From positions 1 to 64,000 of the forward strand of contig JAEWLI010000166.1 in the NCBI GenBank assembly GCA_023393375.1: a stretch of DNA of 64,000 nt, given 5' to 3'. Below, one piece after another: positions 8,439-16,214 of the stretch. The notes under the pieces were generated by a model. That model worked only from the letters and a program-made list of their open reading frames with translations, did not search any database and had not been told where the DNA came from. How positions within the stretch are numbered: position 1 is the stretch's first letter; every line of letters begins with the position of its first letter. Origin of the DNA: Bacteroidota bacterium. Lineage in GTDB: Bacteria; Bacteroidota; Bacteroidia; Cytophagales; Cyclobacteriaceae. The position numbers and the translations under genes are program-made.

Positions 8439-8501
8439 GAAAGGATTGTTTGTTTCAAACAAGGAAAATACAAAGCCTTTCTCAAATGGAAAGGCTTTTT
8501 T
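8385..8501 (+). promoter_or_regulatory. ilv transcription attenuator with competing stems
   Basis: Three segments compete. CTTTCTC (8385-8391, inside leader codons 5-7) can pair with GAGAAAG (8437-8443) as a protector stem, helped by GGTT (8399-8402) with AACC (8427-8430). TGAGAAAGG (8436-8444) can instead pair over 9 bases with CCTTTCTCA (8476-8484) as the antiterminator. That pairing encloses a small perfect hairpin, TTGTTTG-TTT-CAAACAA (8446-8462). CCTTTC also belongs to the terminator at 8472-8501. Stalling on the Val or Leu codons would free segment 2 and permit readthrough into ilvB. All pairings are read directly from the sequence; the regulatory logic is inferred from the enteric ilv and leu attenuators. 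Confidence 0.85.
8472..8501 (+). terminator. rho-independent terminator of the ilv leader
   Basis: AAAGCCTTTC (8472-8481) pairs perfectly over 10 bases with GAAAGGCTTT (8489-8498) around a 7-base loop and runs into six T's (8496-8501). It lies 68 bases before the ilvB start and shares its 5' arm with the antiterminator. Confidence 0.85.
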
Positions 8502-8569
8502 AATGTCTAAATAAAAATGAAATTATTAAAAAAATAAACCTTAGCCGGACAATACAAAAAAAACTAAAA

Positions 8570-10312
8570 ATGGCAAGTATGGAAACACTAACAAATACTC
8601 AGGCAACTAAGCCGAATCAGCAAAAGATCAGGATCACAGGAGCAGAAGCGGTAATAAAATCGCTATTGGAAGAAGGAGTGGATACCGTATTTGGTTATCC
8701 GGGGGGGGCAATAATGCCCATATACGATGCATTATATGATTATCAGGATAGGCTAACACACATTCTTACACGACACGAACAAGGAGCTACACATGCAGCT
8801 GAAGGGTATGCACGAGTCAATGGCAAAGTAGGTGTTTGTTTCGCTACTTCTGGACCTGGTGCAACTAACCTGATCACGGGAATTGCTGACGCACTCATGG
8901 ACTCTACACCATTGGTTTGTATTACCGGTCAAGTAGCCAGTTCATTATTGGGCACAGATGCTTTTCAAGAGACAGATGTGATGGGTATTTCCATGCCGGT
9001 AACAAAATGGAACTTTCAGGTAACCAAAGCCTCAGAAATACCAAAAGCCATTTCCGAAGCTTTTTATATAGCAAATTCTGGCAGGCCGGGTCCGGTATTG
9101 ATCGACATTACAAAGAATGCACAATTCGAATATCTGGAATATGCTTATGAAAAATGTAAAGGTATACGCAGTTATATGCCATACCCGCGTCCTACAGATG
9201 AATCAATTGCTGATGCAGCAAAACTGATCAATGAAGCAAAAAAACCATATATACTTGCAGGTCATGGAATCCTGATCTCGAAAGCACAAGATGTATTTAA
9301 AGAATTTGTAGAAAAAGCGGGAATACCAGTAGGAAGTACCTTATTAGGTTTGTCAGGATTTCCTTCCGACCACCCTTTATTTATGGGAATGCTGGGTATG
9401 CATGGAAATTATGGTGCCAATATCAAAACCAACGAATGTGATGTATTGATCGCCGTAGGCATGCGTTTTGATGACCGTGTGACAGGTGATTTGAACACTT
9501 ACGCTAAACAAGCTAAAGTGATCCACATTGAAATAGACCCTGCAGAAATCAATAAAAATGTAAAGGCCGATGTAGCCGTACTTTCAGATGCCCGTTATGC
9601 TTTGGAAAGACTTTTACCATTGGTACAGGAACGTGTTCATACAGACTGGGTTAACGAGTTTAAAGCATGCAATCAAATTGAATACGAAAAAGTTATTAAG
9701 AAAGACATTCATCCCGAATCTGGCCATATAAAAATGGGGGAGGTGATGCGTATTCTTTCTGAAAAAACAAACGGAGAAGCCATAATTGTAACAGATGTAG
9801 GTCAGCATCAGATGGTGGCAGCCAGGTATTACACTTATCGCAAAACAGATGGTTGGGTATCATCTGGTGGCCTCGGAACCATGGGATTTGGTTTGCCAGC
9901 TGCATTTGGAGCTAAATGGGCCAGCCCTGACAGAGAAGTTGTAGCCATCATTGGTGATGGAGGCTTCCAGATGACTATTCAGGAACTGGGAACGATATTC
10001 CAAAATAAATTGCCAGTGAAAATAATCATTCTCAATAACAATTTCCTCGGAATGGTAAGGCAATGGCAACAGCTGTTTTTTGAAAAACGCTATTCTTCTA
10101 CAGAACTGATCAATCCTGATTTTATTATGATTGCCAAAGGGTTCGGTATTAATGGTAAAAAGATATCTGAGCGATCAGAATTAAAATCAGCCATTTCTGA
10201 AATGATTGCTTCTAAAGAATCATACCTTTTGGAGATTGCAGTAGAAAAAGAATTAAATGTTTTCCCAATGATCCCTTCAGGATCATGTGTAACTAAAATA
10301 AGATTAGAGTAA
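8570..10312 (+). CDS. ilvB: acetolactate synthase, large (catalytic) subunit
   Basis: A 580-residue ThDP enzyme that condenses two pyruvates, or pyruvate and 2-oxobutyrate, in the first common step of valine, leucine and isoleucine synthesis. Visible features are the family start VFGYPGGAIMPIYDAL, catalytic Glu70 in TRHEQGATHAAEGYAR, the central FAD/DHS-type domain (GMRFDDRVTGDL) and the ThDP motif GDGGFQM from residue 462, with NNNFLGMVRQWQ. The N terminus has about 20 extra polar residues before the conserved core (RITGAEAVIKSL). It follows the attenuator and is followed 18 bases later by ilvN. Length and motifs are normal for the family. Confidence 0.97.
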   Translation: MASMETLTNTQATKPNQQKIRITGAEAVIKSLLEEGVDTVFGYPGGAIMPIYDALYDYQDRLTHILTRHEQGATHAAEGYARVNGKVGVCFATSGPGATNLITGIADALMDSTPLVCITGQVASSLLGTDAFQETDVMGISMPVTKWNFQVTKASEIPKAISEAFYIANSGRPGPVLIDITKNAQFEYLEYAYEKCKGIRSYMPYPRPTDESIADAAKLINEAKKPYILAGHGILISKAQDVFKEFVEKAGIPVGSTLLGLSGFPSDHPLFMGMLGMHGNYGANIKTNECDVLIAVGMRFDDRVTGDLNTYAKQAKVIHIEIDPAEINKNVKADVAVLSDARYALERLLPLVQERVHTDWVNEFKACNQIEYEKVIKKDIHPESGHIKMGEVMRILSEKTNGEAIIVTDVGQHQMVAARYYTYRKTDGWVSSGGLGTMGFGLPAAFGAKWASPDREVVAIIGDGGFQMTIQELGTIFQNKLPVKIIILNNNFLGMVRQWQQLFFEKRYSSTELINPDFIMIAKGFGINGKKISERSELKSAISEMIASKESYLLEIAVEKELNVFPMIPSGSCVTKIRLE

Positions 10313-10330
10313 ATTTGGATCGAATTTAAA

Positions 10331-10879
10331 ATGATGGAACAAAAAGAATTCACAATAACTGTTTTTTCGGAGAATTTTACGGGTTTGTTAAACCATATCA
10401 CCATTGTATTTACCCGTAGGAAAATCAATATTCTCAGTATTATAGCTTCTGAAACCGAGGTTAAAGGTATTTATCGTCACACCATAGTTGTGCAAGCAAC
10501 CGAGCATGAGGTAGAAAAGGTAGTAAAACAACTTGAGAAAATTGTTGAAGTAATCAAAGCATTTGCTTATACCGAAGAAAAAATTGTTCACAGGGAAATT
10601 GCCCTGTATAAGATAGGCAACCGTCCCGGATTAATGGAAGATCTGGAGTCAGTAATGAAAGGCAACGATGCTAAAATCATATTTTTTGATGTTGATTATT
10701 TGGTGATTGAGAAGACTGGTCATAAGGTAGAGACGCAGGAGCTTTTTGAAAAGCTGAAGCCGTTTGGTGTACGTGAATTTGCCCGGTCTGGAAGAGTGGC
10801 CATAAGTAAACCTATGCTACATCTAAGCCATTTTTTGGAAGAAATAGAACAAAATGAAGTAGTAAATATAAAACCGTAA
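10331..10879 (+). CDS. ilvN: acetolactate synthase, small (regulatory) subunit
   Basis: A 182-residue regulatory partner of IlvB. An N-terminal ACT domain covers about residues 5-75 (FTITVFSENFTGLLNHITIVFTRR, NILSIIASET), which is where valine feedback normally acts. The C-terminal ALS-ss domain follows (VHREIALYKI, then VIEKTGHKVETQELFEKLKPFGVREFARSGRVAIS). Two ATGs stand side by side at 10331 and 10334; either could be used. The gene lies between ilvB (18 bases) and ilvC (26 bases) and is surely cotranscribed with them. Confidence 0.95.
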   Translation: MMEQKEFTITVFSENFTGLLNHITIVFTRRKINILSIIASETEVKGIYRHTIVVQATEHEVEKVVKQLEKIVEVIKAFAYTEEKIVHREIALYKIGNRPGLMEDLESVMKGNDAKIIFFDVDYLVIEKTGHKVETQELFEKLKPFGVREFARSGRVAISKPMLHLSHFLEEIEQNEVVNIKP

Positions 10880-10905
10880 TTTTTAAATATTAATAAATTA
10901 ATCAC

Positions 10906-11952
10906 ATGGCAAAAATTAATTTTGGCGGCGTTGAAGAAAACGTTGTTACCCGTGAGGAATATCCTTTATCCAAAGCCAGGGATATTCTGAAAAATGAAAC
11001 TATTGCAATTATAGGATATGGTGTACAAGGGCCTGGTCAGGCATTGAACCTGAAAGACAATGGATTTAATGTCATTGTTGGACAAAGAAACCCTTCAAAA
11101 TCTTATGACAGAGCCAAAAAAGATGGCTGGGTTGAAGGAAAAGATCTGTTTGGCATCGAAGAAGCTCTCGAGAAGGCAACCGTAATTTTCTACCTTTTAT
11201 CTGACGCCGGGCAGATTCAATTATGGCCTACCGTTTCGAAATATTTGACCGAAGGTAAAACCTTGTATTTTTCTCATGGGTTTGGTATTACCTACAAAGA
11301 ACAAACCGGAATAGTCCCCCCTCTGAATGTTGATGTCGTACTGGTTGCACCTAAAGGGTCTGGCACAAGCTTAAGAAGGTTATTTCTCGAAGGCAAAGGT
11401 TTGAACTCAAGTTATGCCATACACCAGGATTTCAGCGGAAAAGCCACAGAAAAAGCCATTGCAATAGGAATCGGTATCGGATCAGGCTATCTTTTTGAAA
11501 CCACATTTCAAAGAGAAGTATACAGCGATCTAACTGGCGAACGGGGTACTTTAATGGGTGCTATTCAAGGGATTTTCGAAGCACAATACAATGTACTAAG
11601 AAAAAATGGTCATTCACCTAGTGAAGCATTTAATGAAACAGTGGAAGAACTTACCGAAAGCCTTATGCCGTTAATTGCTGAAAACGGAATGGATTGGATG
11701 TATGCCAATTGCTCCACTACAGCACAACGTGGCGCATTAGATTGGAGAGGAAAATTCAGGGATGCAGTAGCACCTGTTTTTGAAGACCTATATAATAGCG
11801 TTAAAACCGGAAATGAAGCTGCAATATCTATAAAAAGAAATAGTGAACCCGACTACCGTGTGAAACTGGAAGAAGAATTGAAAGAACTTCGTGAAAGTGA
11901 AATGTGGCAGGCAGGATCAAAAGTACGTGGATTGCGGCCAAAGCAAAAATAA
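10906..11952 (+). CDS. ilvC: ketol-acid reductoisomerase
   Basis: A 348-residue class I enzyme that converts acetolactate and acetohydroxybutyrate to dihydroxy acids using NAD(P)H and Mg2+. The Rossmann motif GYGVQG lies at residues 38-43. The following GQRNPSKSYDRAKKDGW loop sets cofactor preference. The C-terminal knotted domain has the metal ligands in DLTGERGTLMGAIQGIFEAQY and ETVEELTESLMPLI. It is third in the operon. The dihydroxy-acid dehydratase (ilvD) and transaminase (ilvE) that would follow in the pathway are not in this operon. Length is normal. Confidence 0.97.
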   Translation: MAKINFGGVEENVVTREEYPLSKARDILKNETIAIIGYGVQGPGQALNLKDNGFNVIVGQRNPSKSYDRAKKDGWVEGKDLFGIEEALEKATVIFYLLSDAGQIQLWPTVSKYLTEGKTLYFSHGFGITYKEQTGIVPPLNVDVVLVAPKGSGTSLRRLFLEGKGLNSSYAIHQDFSGKATEKAIAIGIGIGSGYLFETTFQREVYSDLTGERGTLMGAIQGIFEAQYNVLRKNGHSPSEAFNETVEELTESLMPLIAENGMDWMYANCSTTAQRGALDWRGKFRDAVAPVFEDLYNSVKTGNEAAISIKRNSEPDYRVKLEEELKELRESEMWQAGSKVRGLRPKQK

Positions 11953-11981
11953 TAAAACTCAAATCGTAAGAGTAAATATCT

Positions 11982-12016
11982 ACATAGGAGCAACATTTTA
12001 ATTGTTGCTCTTATGT
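11982..12016 (+). terminator. intercistronic hairpin between ilvC and ilvA
   Basis: ACATAGGAGCAACA (11982-11995) pairs with TGTTGCTCTTATGT (12003-12016): 14 pairs including one G-T, around a 7-base loop, followed by TTTATAA. It is strong but lacks a full T run, so it may be a partial terminator or an mRNA-stabilising structure that sets ilvA level below ilvBNC. Confidence 0.55.
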
Positions 12017-12047
12017 TTTATAACAATTCTACATTCCTCTTTTGAAT

Positions 12048-13289
12048 ATGGCAGTAACTTGCGAACAAATCGAAAAAGCTTACGAAAGTATAAAAAATAT
12101 TATCACCCGGACACCAACAGGTAAAAGTATAAACCTTTCTGATCAGTACAAGGCAAACATTTATCTGAAAAGAGAAGATCTCCAGGTAGTTCGTTCTTAC
12201 AAAATACGTGGAGCTTATCACAAAATTGTCTCTCTTTCACAATCTGAAAAGGAAAAGGGAATAGTATGTGCGAGCGCAGGAAATCATGCTCAAGGTTTTG
12301 CATACGCTTGCCAAAAGCTTGGTATATCAGGCAAAATCTATATGCCTCACACTACCCCGAATCAAAAAGTGAAGCAGGTAAAAATGTTTGGCAAAGAAAA
12401 GATAGAGGTGATTTTGATAGGGGATAATTATGATGACGCTTATTATCAGGCTTTGGCTGACTGTTTGAAAAATAAAAAGGCCTTTATCCATCCTTTTGAT
12501 GACGATATGATCATAGCCGGACAAGGTACAACAGCAATAGAAATAGTTGAAGATATTAAGGGACCGATTGATTATTTGTTTGTTCCTGTGGGAGGTGGTG
12601 GTTTAATTGCTGGTGTGGGCAGTTATTTTAAAGAACGCCACCCGGAAACCAAAATTATCGGTGTGGAACCAATGGGAGCACCTTCGATGAAAAGGTCGCT
12701 GGAAAAGGGCGAGATTATAGTCCTTGATGAAATAGACAAATTTGTAGATGGGGCAAGTGTGCAACGGGTAGGGGACAGTACTTTTGAAATATGCCAAAAA
12801 GTGGTTGATGAAATGGTATTGGTGCCGGAAGGAAAGGTCTGTTCTACAATCCTGAAATTATATAATGAAGAGGCCATAGTAGTAGAACCTGCTGGTGCAT
12901 TATCTATTGCTGCCCTCGATTTTTTTCGGGAACAAATAAAAGGAAAGTCAGTGGTATGTCTGGTAAGTGGTGGCAACAACGACATTATCAGGATGGAAGA
13001 GATCAAAGAACGATCGTTGCTCTACGAAGGTTTAAAGCATTATTTCCTTGTTCGGTTTCCACAAAGGGCAGGTGCACTTAAAGAATTTTTGATCAATGTA
13101 TTAGGCCCTGACGATGATATTACCCGTTTTGAATACACCAAAAAAAATAACAGGGAAAATGGCCCCGCTTTGGTTGGAATAGAAGTAAAACAAAAAGAGG
13201 ATTATGAATCGCTGGTGAAAAGAATGGAACATTTTAAAATTAACTATCAACCGATAAATGATACATCTTTATTTAACCTGTTGGTTTAG
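12048..13289 (+). CDS. ilvA: threonine dehydratase (threonine ammonia-lyase), biosynthetic
   Basis: A 413-residue PLP enzyme that makes 2-oxobutyrate from threonine, the entry to isoleucine. The PLP lysine is Lys52 in VRSYKIRGAYHK. The phosphate-binding glycine loop is VGGGGLIAG. Ser and Asn of the catalytic region appear in CASAGNHAQGFAYAC. A C-terminal regulatory ACT-like domain (about 325-413, YFLVRFPQRAGALKEFL) is where isoleucine inhibition would act. I chose ATG 12048, where the family N terminus begins; a TTG two codons earlier is unlikely. It is the last gene of the ilv block, separated from ilvC by a strong hairpin. A reading-frame fragment on the other strand ends 3 bases after it. 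Confidence 0.95.
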   Translation: MAVTCEQIEKAYESIKNIITRTPTGKSINLSDQYKANIYLKREDLQVVRSYKIRGAYHKIVSLSQSEKEKGIVCASAGNHAQGFAYACQKLGISGKIYMPHTTPNQKVKQVKMFGKEKIEVILIGDNYDDAYYQALADCLKNKKAFIHPFDDDMIIAGQGTTAIEIVEDIKGPIDYLFVPVGGGGLIAGVGSYFKERHPETKIIGVEPMGAPSMKRSLEKGEIIVLDEIDKFVDGASVQRVGDSTFEICQKVVDEMVLVPEGKVCSTILKLYNEEAIVVEPAGALSIAALDFFREQIKGKSVVCLVSGGNNDIIRMEEIKERSLLYEGLKHYFLVRFPQRAGALKEFLINVLGPDDDITRFEYTKKNNRENGPALVGIEVKQKEDYESLVKRMEHFKINYQPINDTSLFNLLV

Positions 13290-13291
13290 GT

Positions 13292-13546
13292 TTATTTTTT
13301 AAGACTATTTATAGCCAGCCAGTATTTTATGGCGATAACAGCCTTTTGAAAAGAGGTTAATCTTTTCAGGTTTTTACCACTATAACTGGGTAGTAATAAA
13401 TTACTTAACCGGTGTAAAATGTCAAAAAATGCCCTTTTCAAAATACCTGATGTCTCTTTTCGTTTCCTGTAAAGGTTTAAATAATTGAGGTTGTAAATAT
13501 AAGAAAGTAAACTGTCAGAATATATATTTATTGCTTGTTTTACGGG
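13292..13546 (-). pseudogene. gene fragment, 84 stop-free codons without a start
   Basis: On the minus strand an open frame of 84 codons runs from just after a stop at 13547-13549 to a TAA at 13292-13294. It contains no ATG, GTG or TTG that could start most of it. The translation looks like natural protein: it includes YIYNLNYLNLYRKRKETSG, FFDILHRLSNLLLPSY and AVIAIKYWLAINSLKK, basic and hydrophobic as in the C-terminal tail of a glycosyltransferase or membrane enzyme. It ends 3 bases from the ilvA stop, the usual geometry for convergent genes. I read it as the surviving 3' end of a decayed gene. The rest of the 325-base gap (13547-13614) only holds the promoter region of the next gene. Confidence 0.35.
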
Positions 13547-13614
13547 TTAATTAAACATAACATGTCAAAAAAAGGTAAACCAAAAAATAATAATCTTTAT
13601 AATCAATAAAGCAG

Positions 13615-14301
13615 ATGAGCACTAAAATCAGTATACTTATGTCCCTTTTTCTTGCAATTACATCTTGTCAATCAAATACAGAAAAAACCTTTAAGTTTCA
13701 GGAAGGAGATCTATTATTTCAGGATTCTGATTGTGGTGCATTTTGTGAAGCCATTAAAAAAGTGACTTTTGGTTATGAAGGGGTTGATTATTCTCATGTA
13801 GGCTTAGTCAAGAAAGACCAATCCCAAAATTGGGTTGTATTGGAAGCAGTATCGAAAGGTGTGGTGGAAACACCTCTTGATGAATTTTTACAACGAAACC
13901 TTGATGATCAAAACCAGCCGAGGGTAAGTGTGGGCCGGCTGTCCAGTGATTATCAACATTTATTCCCTGCTGCTATTCAATACGGTGAAAAATATCTTGG
14001 AAAACCTTATGATCAAATTTTTGATATCAACAATGATGCTTATTATTGCTCTGAATTGGTTTATCTGCTATTTAAGGAAGCAAATGGGGGAAAAGATGTG
14101 TTTGATTTGGAACCCATGACTTTTGTTGATCCCGATACCCGCAACACTTTTCCTGTCTGGGAGGATTATTATCAACAATTAGGAGTTGCAATTCCGGAAA
14201 ATAAACCAGGGCTAAATCCCGGAAGTATTTCACGATCAGAAAAACTGACAATTTATTATCCTTATTCTCAATTTTCCAATATCAGACACCCGGAAGATTG
14301 A
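13615..14301 (+). CDS. YiiX/YaeF-type (C92) NlpC/P60-superfamily lipoprotein
   Basis: A 228-residue lipoprotein: the signal ends in ITSC with lipidated Cys18. The rest is a permuted papain-like fold of the YiiX family: EGDLLFQDS at the start, His61 in DYSHVGLV and Cys145 in DAYYCSELVY form the expected catalytic pair. Members hydrolyse amide or ester bonds in the envelope; the substrate (peptidoglycan peptide or lipid) is unknown here. Its last 20 bases overlap the convergent DUF6146 gene, so transcription of one may interfere with the other. The call rests on the two catalytic motifs and is solid at family level. Confidence 0.82.
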   Translation: MSTKISILMSLFLAITSCQSNTEKTFKFQEGDLLFQDSDCGAFCEAIKKVTFGYEGVDYSHVGLVKKDQSQNWVVLEAVSKGVVETPLDEFLQRNLDDQNQPRVSVGRLSSDYQHLFPAAIQYGEKYLGKPYDQIFDINNDAYYCSELVYLLFKEANGGKDVFDLEPMTFVDPDTRNTFPVWEDYYQQLGVAIPENKPGLNPGSISRSEKLTIYYPYSQFSNIRHPED

Positions 14302-14677
14302 TCCTGAATGTTTGGCTCATATATTTAAAATAATGAAATAACTGGTAATTCACATCGAAACCATAATCAACATGGTAATCATAATTGATATTAAAGGTAT
14401 ATGGAAATCTACCACTGCGTGAACTGTATCTGTTATTCCATTCACTCACCAGTTGGTTGTTTTTTGATCTGTAATAATCATTGGAATAAAAATTTGTGGG
14501 ATTGCCATAACTGACCAACCAGCTATTAAATTCAGGATCATCTATAATGATCGCATATTCATCTTCCTCTTGTTCATTGAGAATAATGTTGTCTCCTGTC
14601 GTCTTTGATCCTAATCCACCAGAAGTAGCGCACCCCGTGAGGATCAGGAACGAGAATATATAGATTAACCACTTCAT
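14282..14677 (-). CDS. DUF6146-like lipoprotein, 131 aa
   Basis: A small lipoprotein with lipobox LILTGC (Cys16). The mature part resembles a Bacteroidota family I know as DUF6146: an acidic stretch, then YAIIIDDPEFNSWLVSYGNP, FYSNDYYRSKNNQLVSEWNNR, and an aromatic tail with NYDYHVDYGFDVNYQLFHYF. The function is unknown. It lies 62 bases downstream of folA on the same strand and may be the last gene of namZ-fmt-folA. Its 3' end overlaps the YiiX-like gene by 20 bases. Confidence 0.75.
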   Translation of the reverse strand: MKWLIYIFSFLILTGCATSGGLGSKTTGDNIILNEQEEDEYAIIIDDPEFNSWLVSYGNPTNFYSNDYYRSKNNQLVSEWNNRYSSRSGRFPYTFNINYDYHVDYGFDVNYQLFHYFKYMSQTFRINLPGV

Positions 14678-14739
14678 ATGCGTAAATGCTTGATTATCAA
14701 TATAATAATAACAAATTCTCTGCCAAATAAATTTTTCAT

Positions 14740-15231
14740 CTACCGTTTTTCCAGTAAAACAAAAGAATAAGGATATGGATTCTTTTCATCCGGATCATGG
14801 TCTTCCCTCTTTTTTTCTACCCACTCATCTTTGTCAAAATCAGGGAAATAGGTATCTCCATCAAATGAATGGTGAACCTCGGTGATATAAATCCTGTCGG
14901 TAAGGGGTATTGATTGCCGGTATATTTCAGCACCGCCCAATATAAATACCTCTTCCTGTAAGTTATTTTTACAATATTCAAATGCATCTTGTAAATTATG
15001 CATTACGACACATCCTTCATGACGAAAATTCTGGTTCCTTGTGATCACAATATTAGTACGGTCTTTCAAAGGTTTTTTAAACGATTCAAATGTTTTCCGT
15101 CCCATAATGACATGATGACCTATGGTGGTATTTTTGAAATACCGCATATCGGCTGGTAAGTGCCATACCAGATCATTATCCTTGCCGATCACCCCATTTT
15201 CAGCTACAGCTACTATTATCGATTTGATCAT
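14740..15231 (-). CDS. folA: dihydrofolate reductase
   Basis: A 163-residue enzyme reducing dihydrofolate to tetrahydrofolate with NADPH. Visible motifs are the family start IIVAVAENGVIGKDNDLVWHLP, the catalytic acid Asp28 in LPADMRYFKN, VIMGRKTFESF with the NADPH-binding loop, and VFILGGAEIYRQ. Length is normal. Its ATG overlaps the fmt stop (ATGA), a sign of translational coupling. The pairing is sensible because Fmt needs formyl-tetrahydrofolate. Confidence 0.97.
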   Translation of the reverse strand: MIKSIIVAVAENGVIGKDNDLVWHLPADMRYFKNTTIGHHVIMGRKTFESFKKPLKDRTNIVITRNQNFRHEGCVVMHNLQDAFEYCKNNLQEEVFILGGAEIYRQSIPLTDRIYITEVHHSFDGDTYFPDFDKDEWVEKKREDHDPDEKNPYPYSFVLLEKR

Positions 15232-16148
15232 AATGTATTTCCTCTAAAAAATGATTCCACATCCATTCTTTTTTTTCCTTCTTTTTGAAATTCTTTCACT
15301 GCAATCATCTTATCTGCTGTTTTAATTCGAATATAATTTTTATGGTCGGTGACAGGTGTGCCCGGAGCCAAATCAAGCATATTTTCTTCCAGCACCTCTA
15401 CTTGATAAATTTTATAAAAGTGACCTGAAATTTCTGTCCATGCGGCTGGATATGGCGATAACCCCCGAATAAAGTTATATACCTCAGCAGCACTTTTATT
15501 CCAGTCTATCCTACATGTATCTTTATGGATTTTTGGCGCATGTTTAACAGATGGTGTCATTTCCTGTGGTATAGGTTTTACATCATCTTTAGCTATCAAA
15601 TTCACTGTTTTCAACACCAGATCCGCGCCTTTTATCATGAGTTTGTCATGTAATGACCCTGCTGTATCCCGGGAATCGATAGGATGTTTCAGCTGTGCAA
15701 TAACTGCTCCGGTGTCTATTTCATGATTTAAAAAAAAAGTGGTTGCACCAGTCTCTTTTTCCCCATTGATGATTGCCCAATTTATAGGTGCAGCGCCCCG
15801 GTACTGTGGGAGCAAGGAAGCATGGAGGTTGAATGTACCGAATTCTGGTAAAGCCCACACCACCTCAGGCAACATTCTGAAAGCAACGACAACCTGTAAA
15901 TTTACACCCAGATTTTTAAGCTGATCAACAAAATCAGGTGATTTGAGATTGGTGGGTTGCAATACCGGTAATTGATTTTGTATGGCATATTCTTTTACAG
16001 GGGAGAAACTGATTTTTTGTCCTCGACCTTTTGGTTTATCGGGAGCTGTAACAACACCAACTACATTAAATTTGTGCTTTATCAGGATATCCAGACTGGG
16101 TACAGCAAAATCAGGAGTGCCCATAAATACTATTTTCAGTTCCCTCAT
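15228..16148 (-). CDS. fmt: methionyl-tRNA formyltransferase
   Basis: A 306-residue enzyme that formylates initiator Met-tRNA using 10-formyl-tetrahydrofolate. It has the family start KIVFMGTPDFAVPSL and the catalytic triad Asn107, His109 (FNLHASLLPQYRGAAP) and Asp145 (HEIDTGAVI). The C-terminal OB-like domain begins near residue 205 (CRIDWNKSAAEVYNFIRGLSPYP). I chose ATG 16148; a TTG two codons upstream is less likely. It sits between namZ (66 bases upstream) and folA (4-base overlap). Confidence 0.97.
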   Translation of the reverse strand: MRELKIVFMGTPDFAVPSLDILIKHKFNVVGVVTAPDKPKGRGQKISFSPVKEYAIQNQLPVLQPTNLKSPDFVDQLKNLGVNLQVVVAFRMLPEVVWALPEFGTFNLHASLLPQYRGAAPINWAIINGEKETGATTFFLNHEIDTGAVIAQLKHPIDSRDTAGSLHDKLMIKGADLVLKTVNLIAKDDVKPIPQEMTPSVKHAPKIHKDTCRIDWNKSAAEVYNFIRGLSPYPAAWTEISGHFYKIYQVEVLEENMLDLAPGTPVTDHKNYIRIKTADKMIAVKEFQKEGKKRMDVESFFRGNTL

Positions 16149-16214
16149 GATCAATTAAAAATTTCAATTTATCTGATTAAAAATGTACGGGATGTAAAGT
16201 TGAGAAATATTTTT

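Noticed and set aside
12623..13006. A 127-codon minus-strand open frame over ilvA
   Set aside because: Fully antisense to a well-conserved gene, with Ser/Thr-rich shadow composition; no start context.
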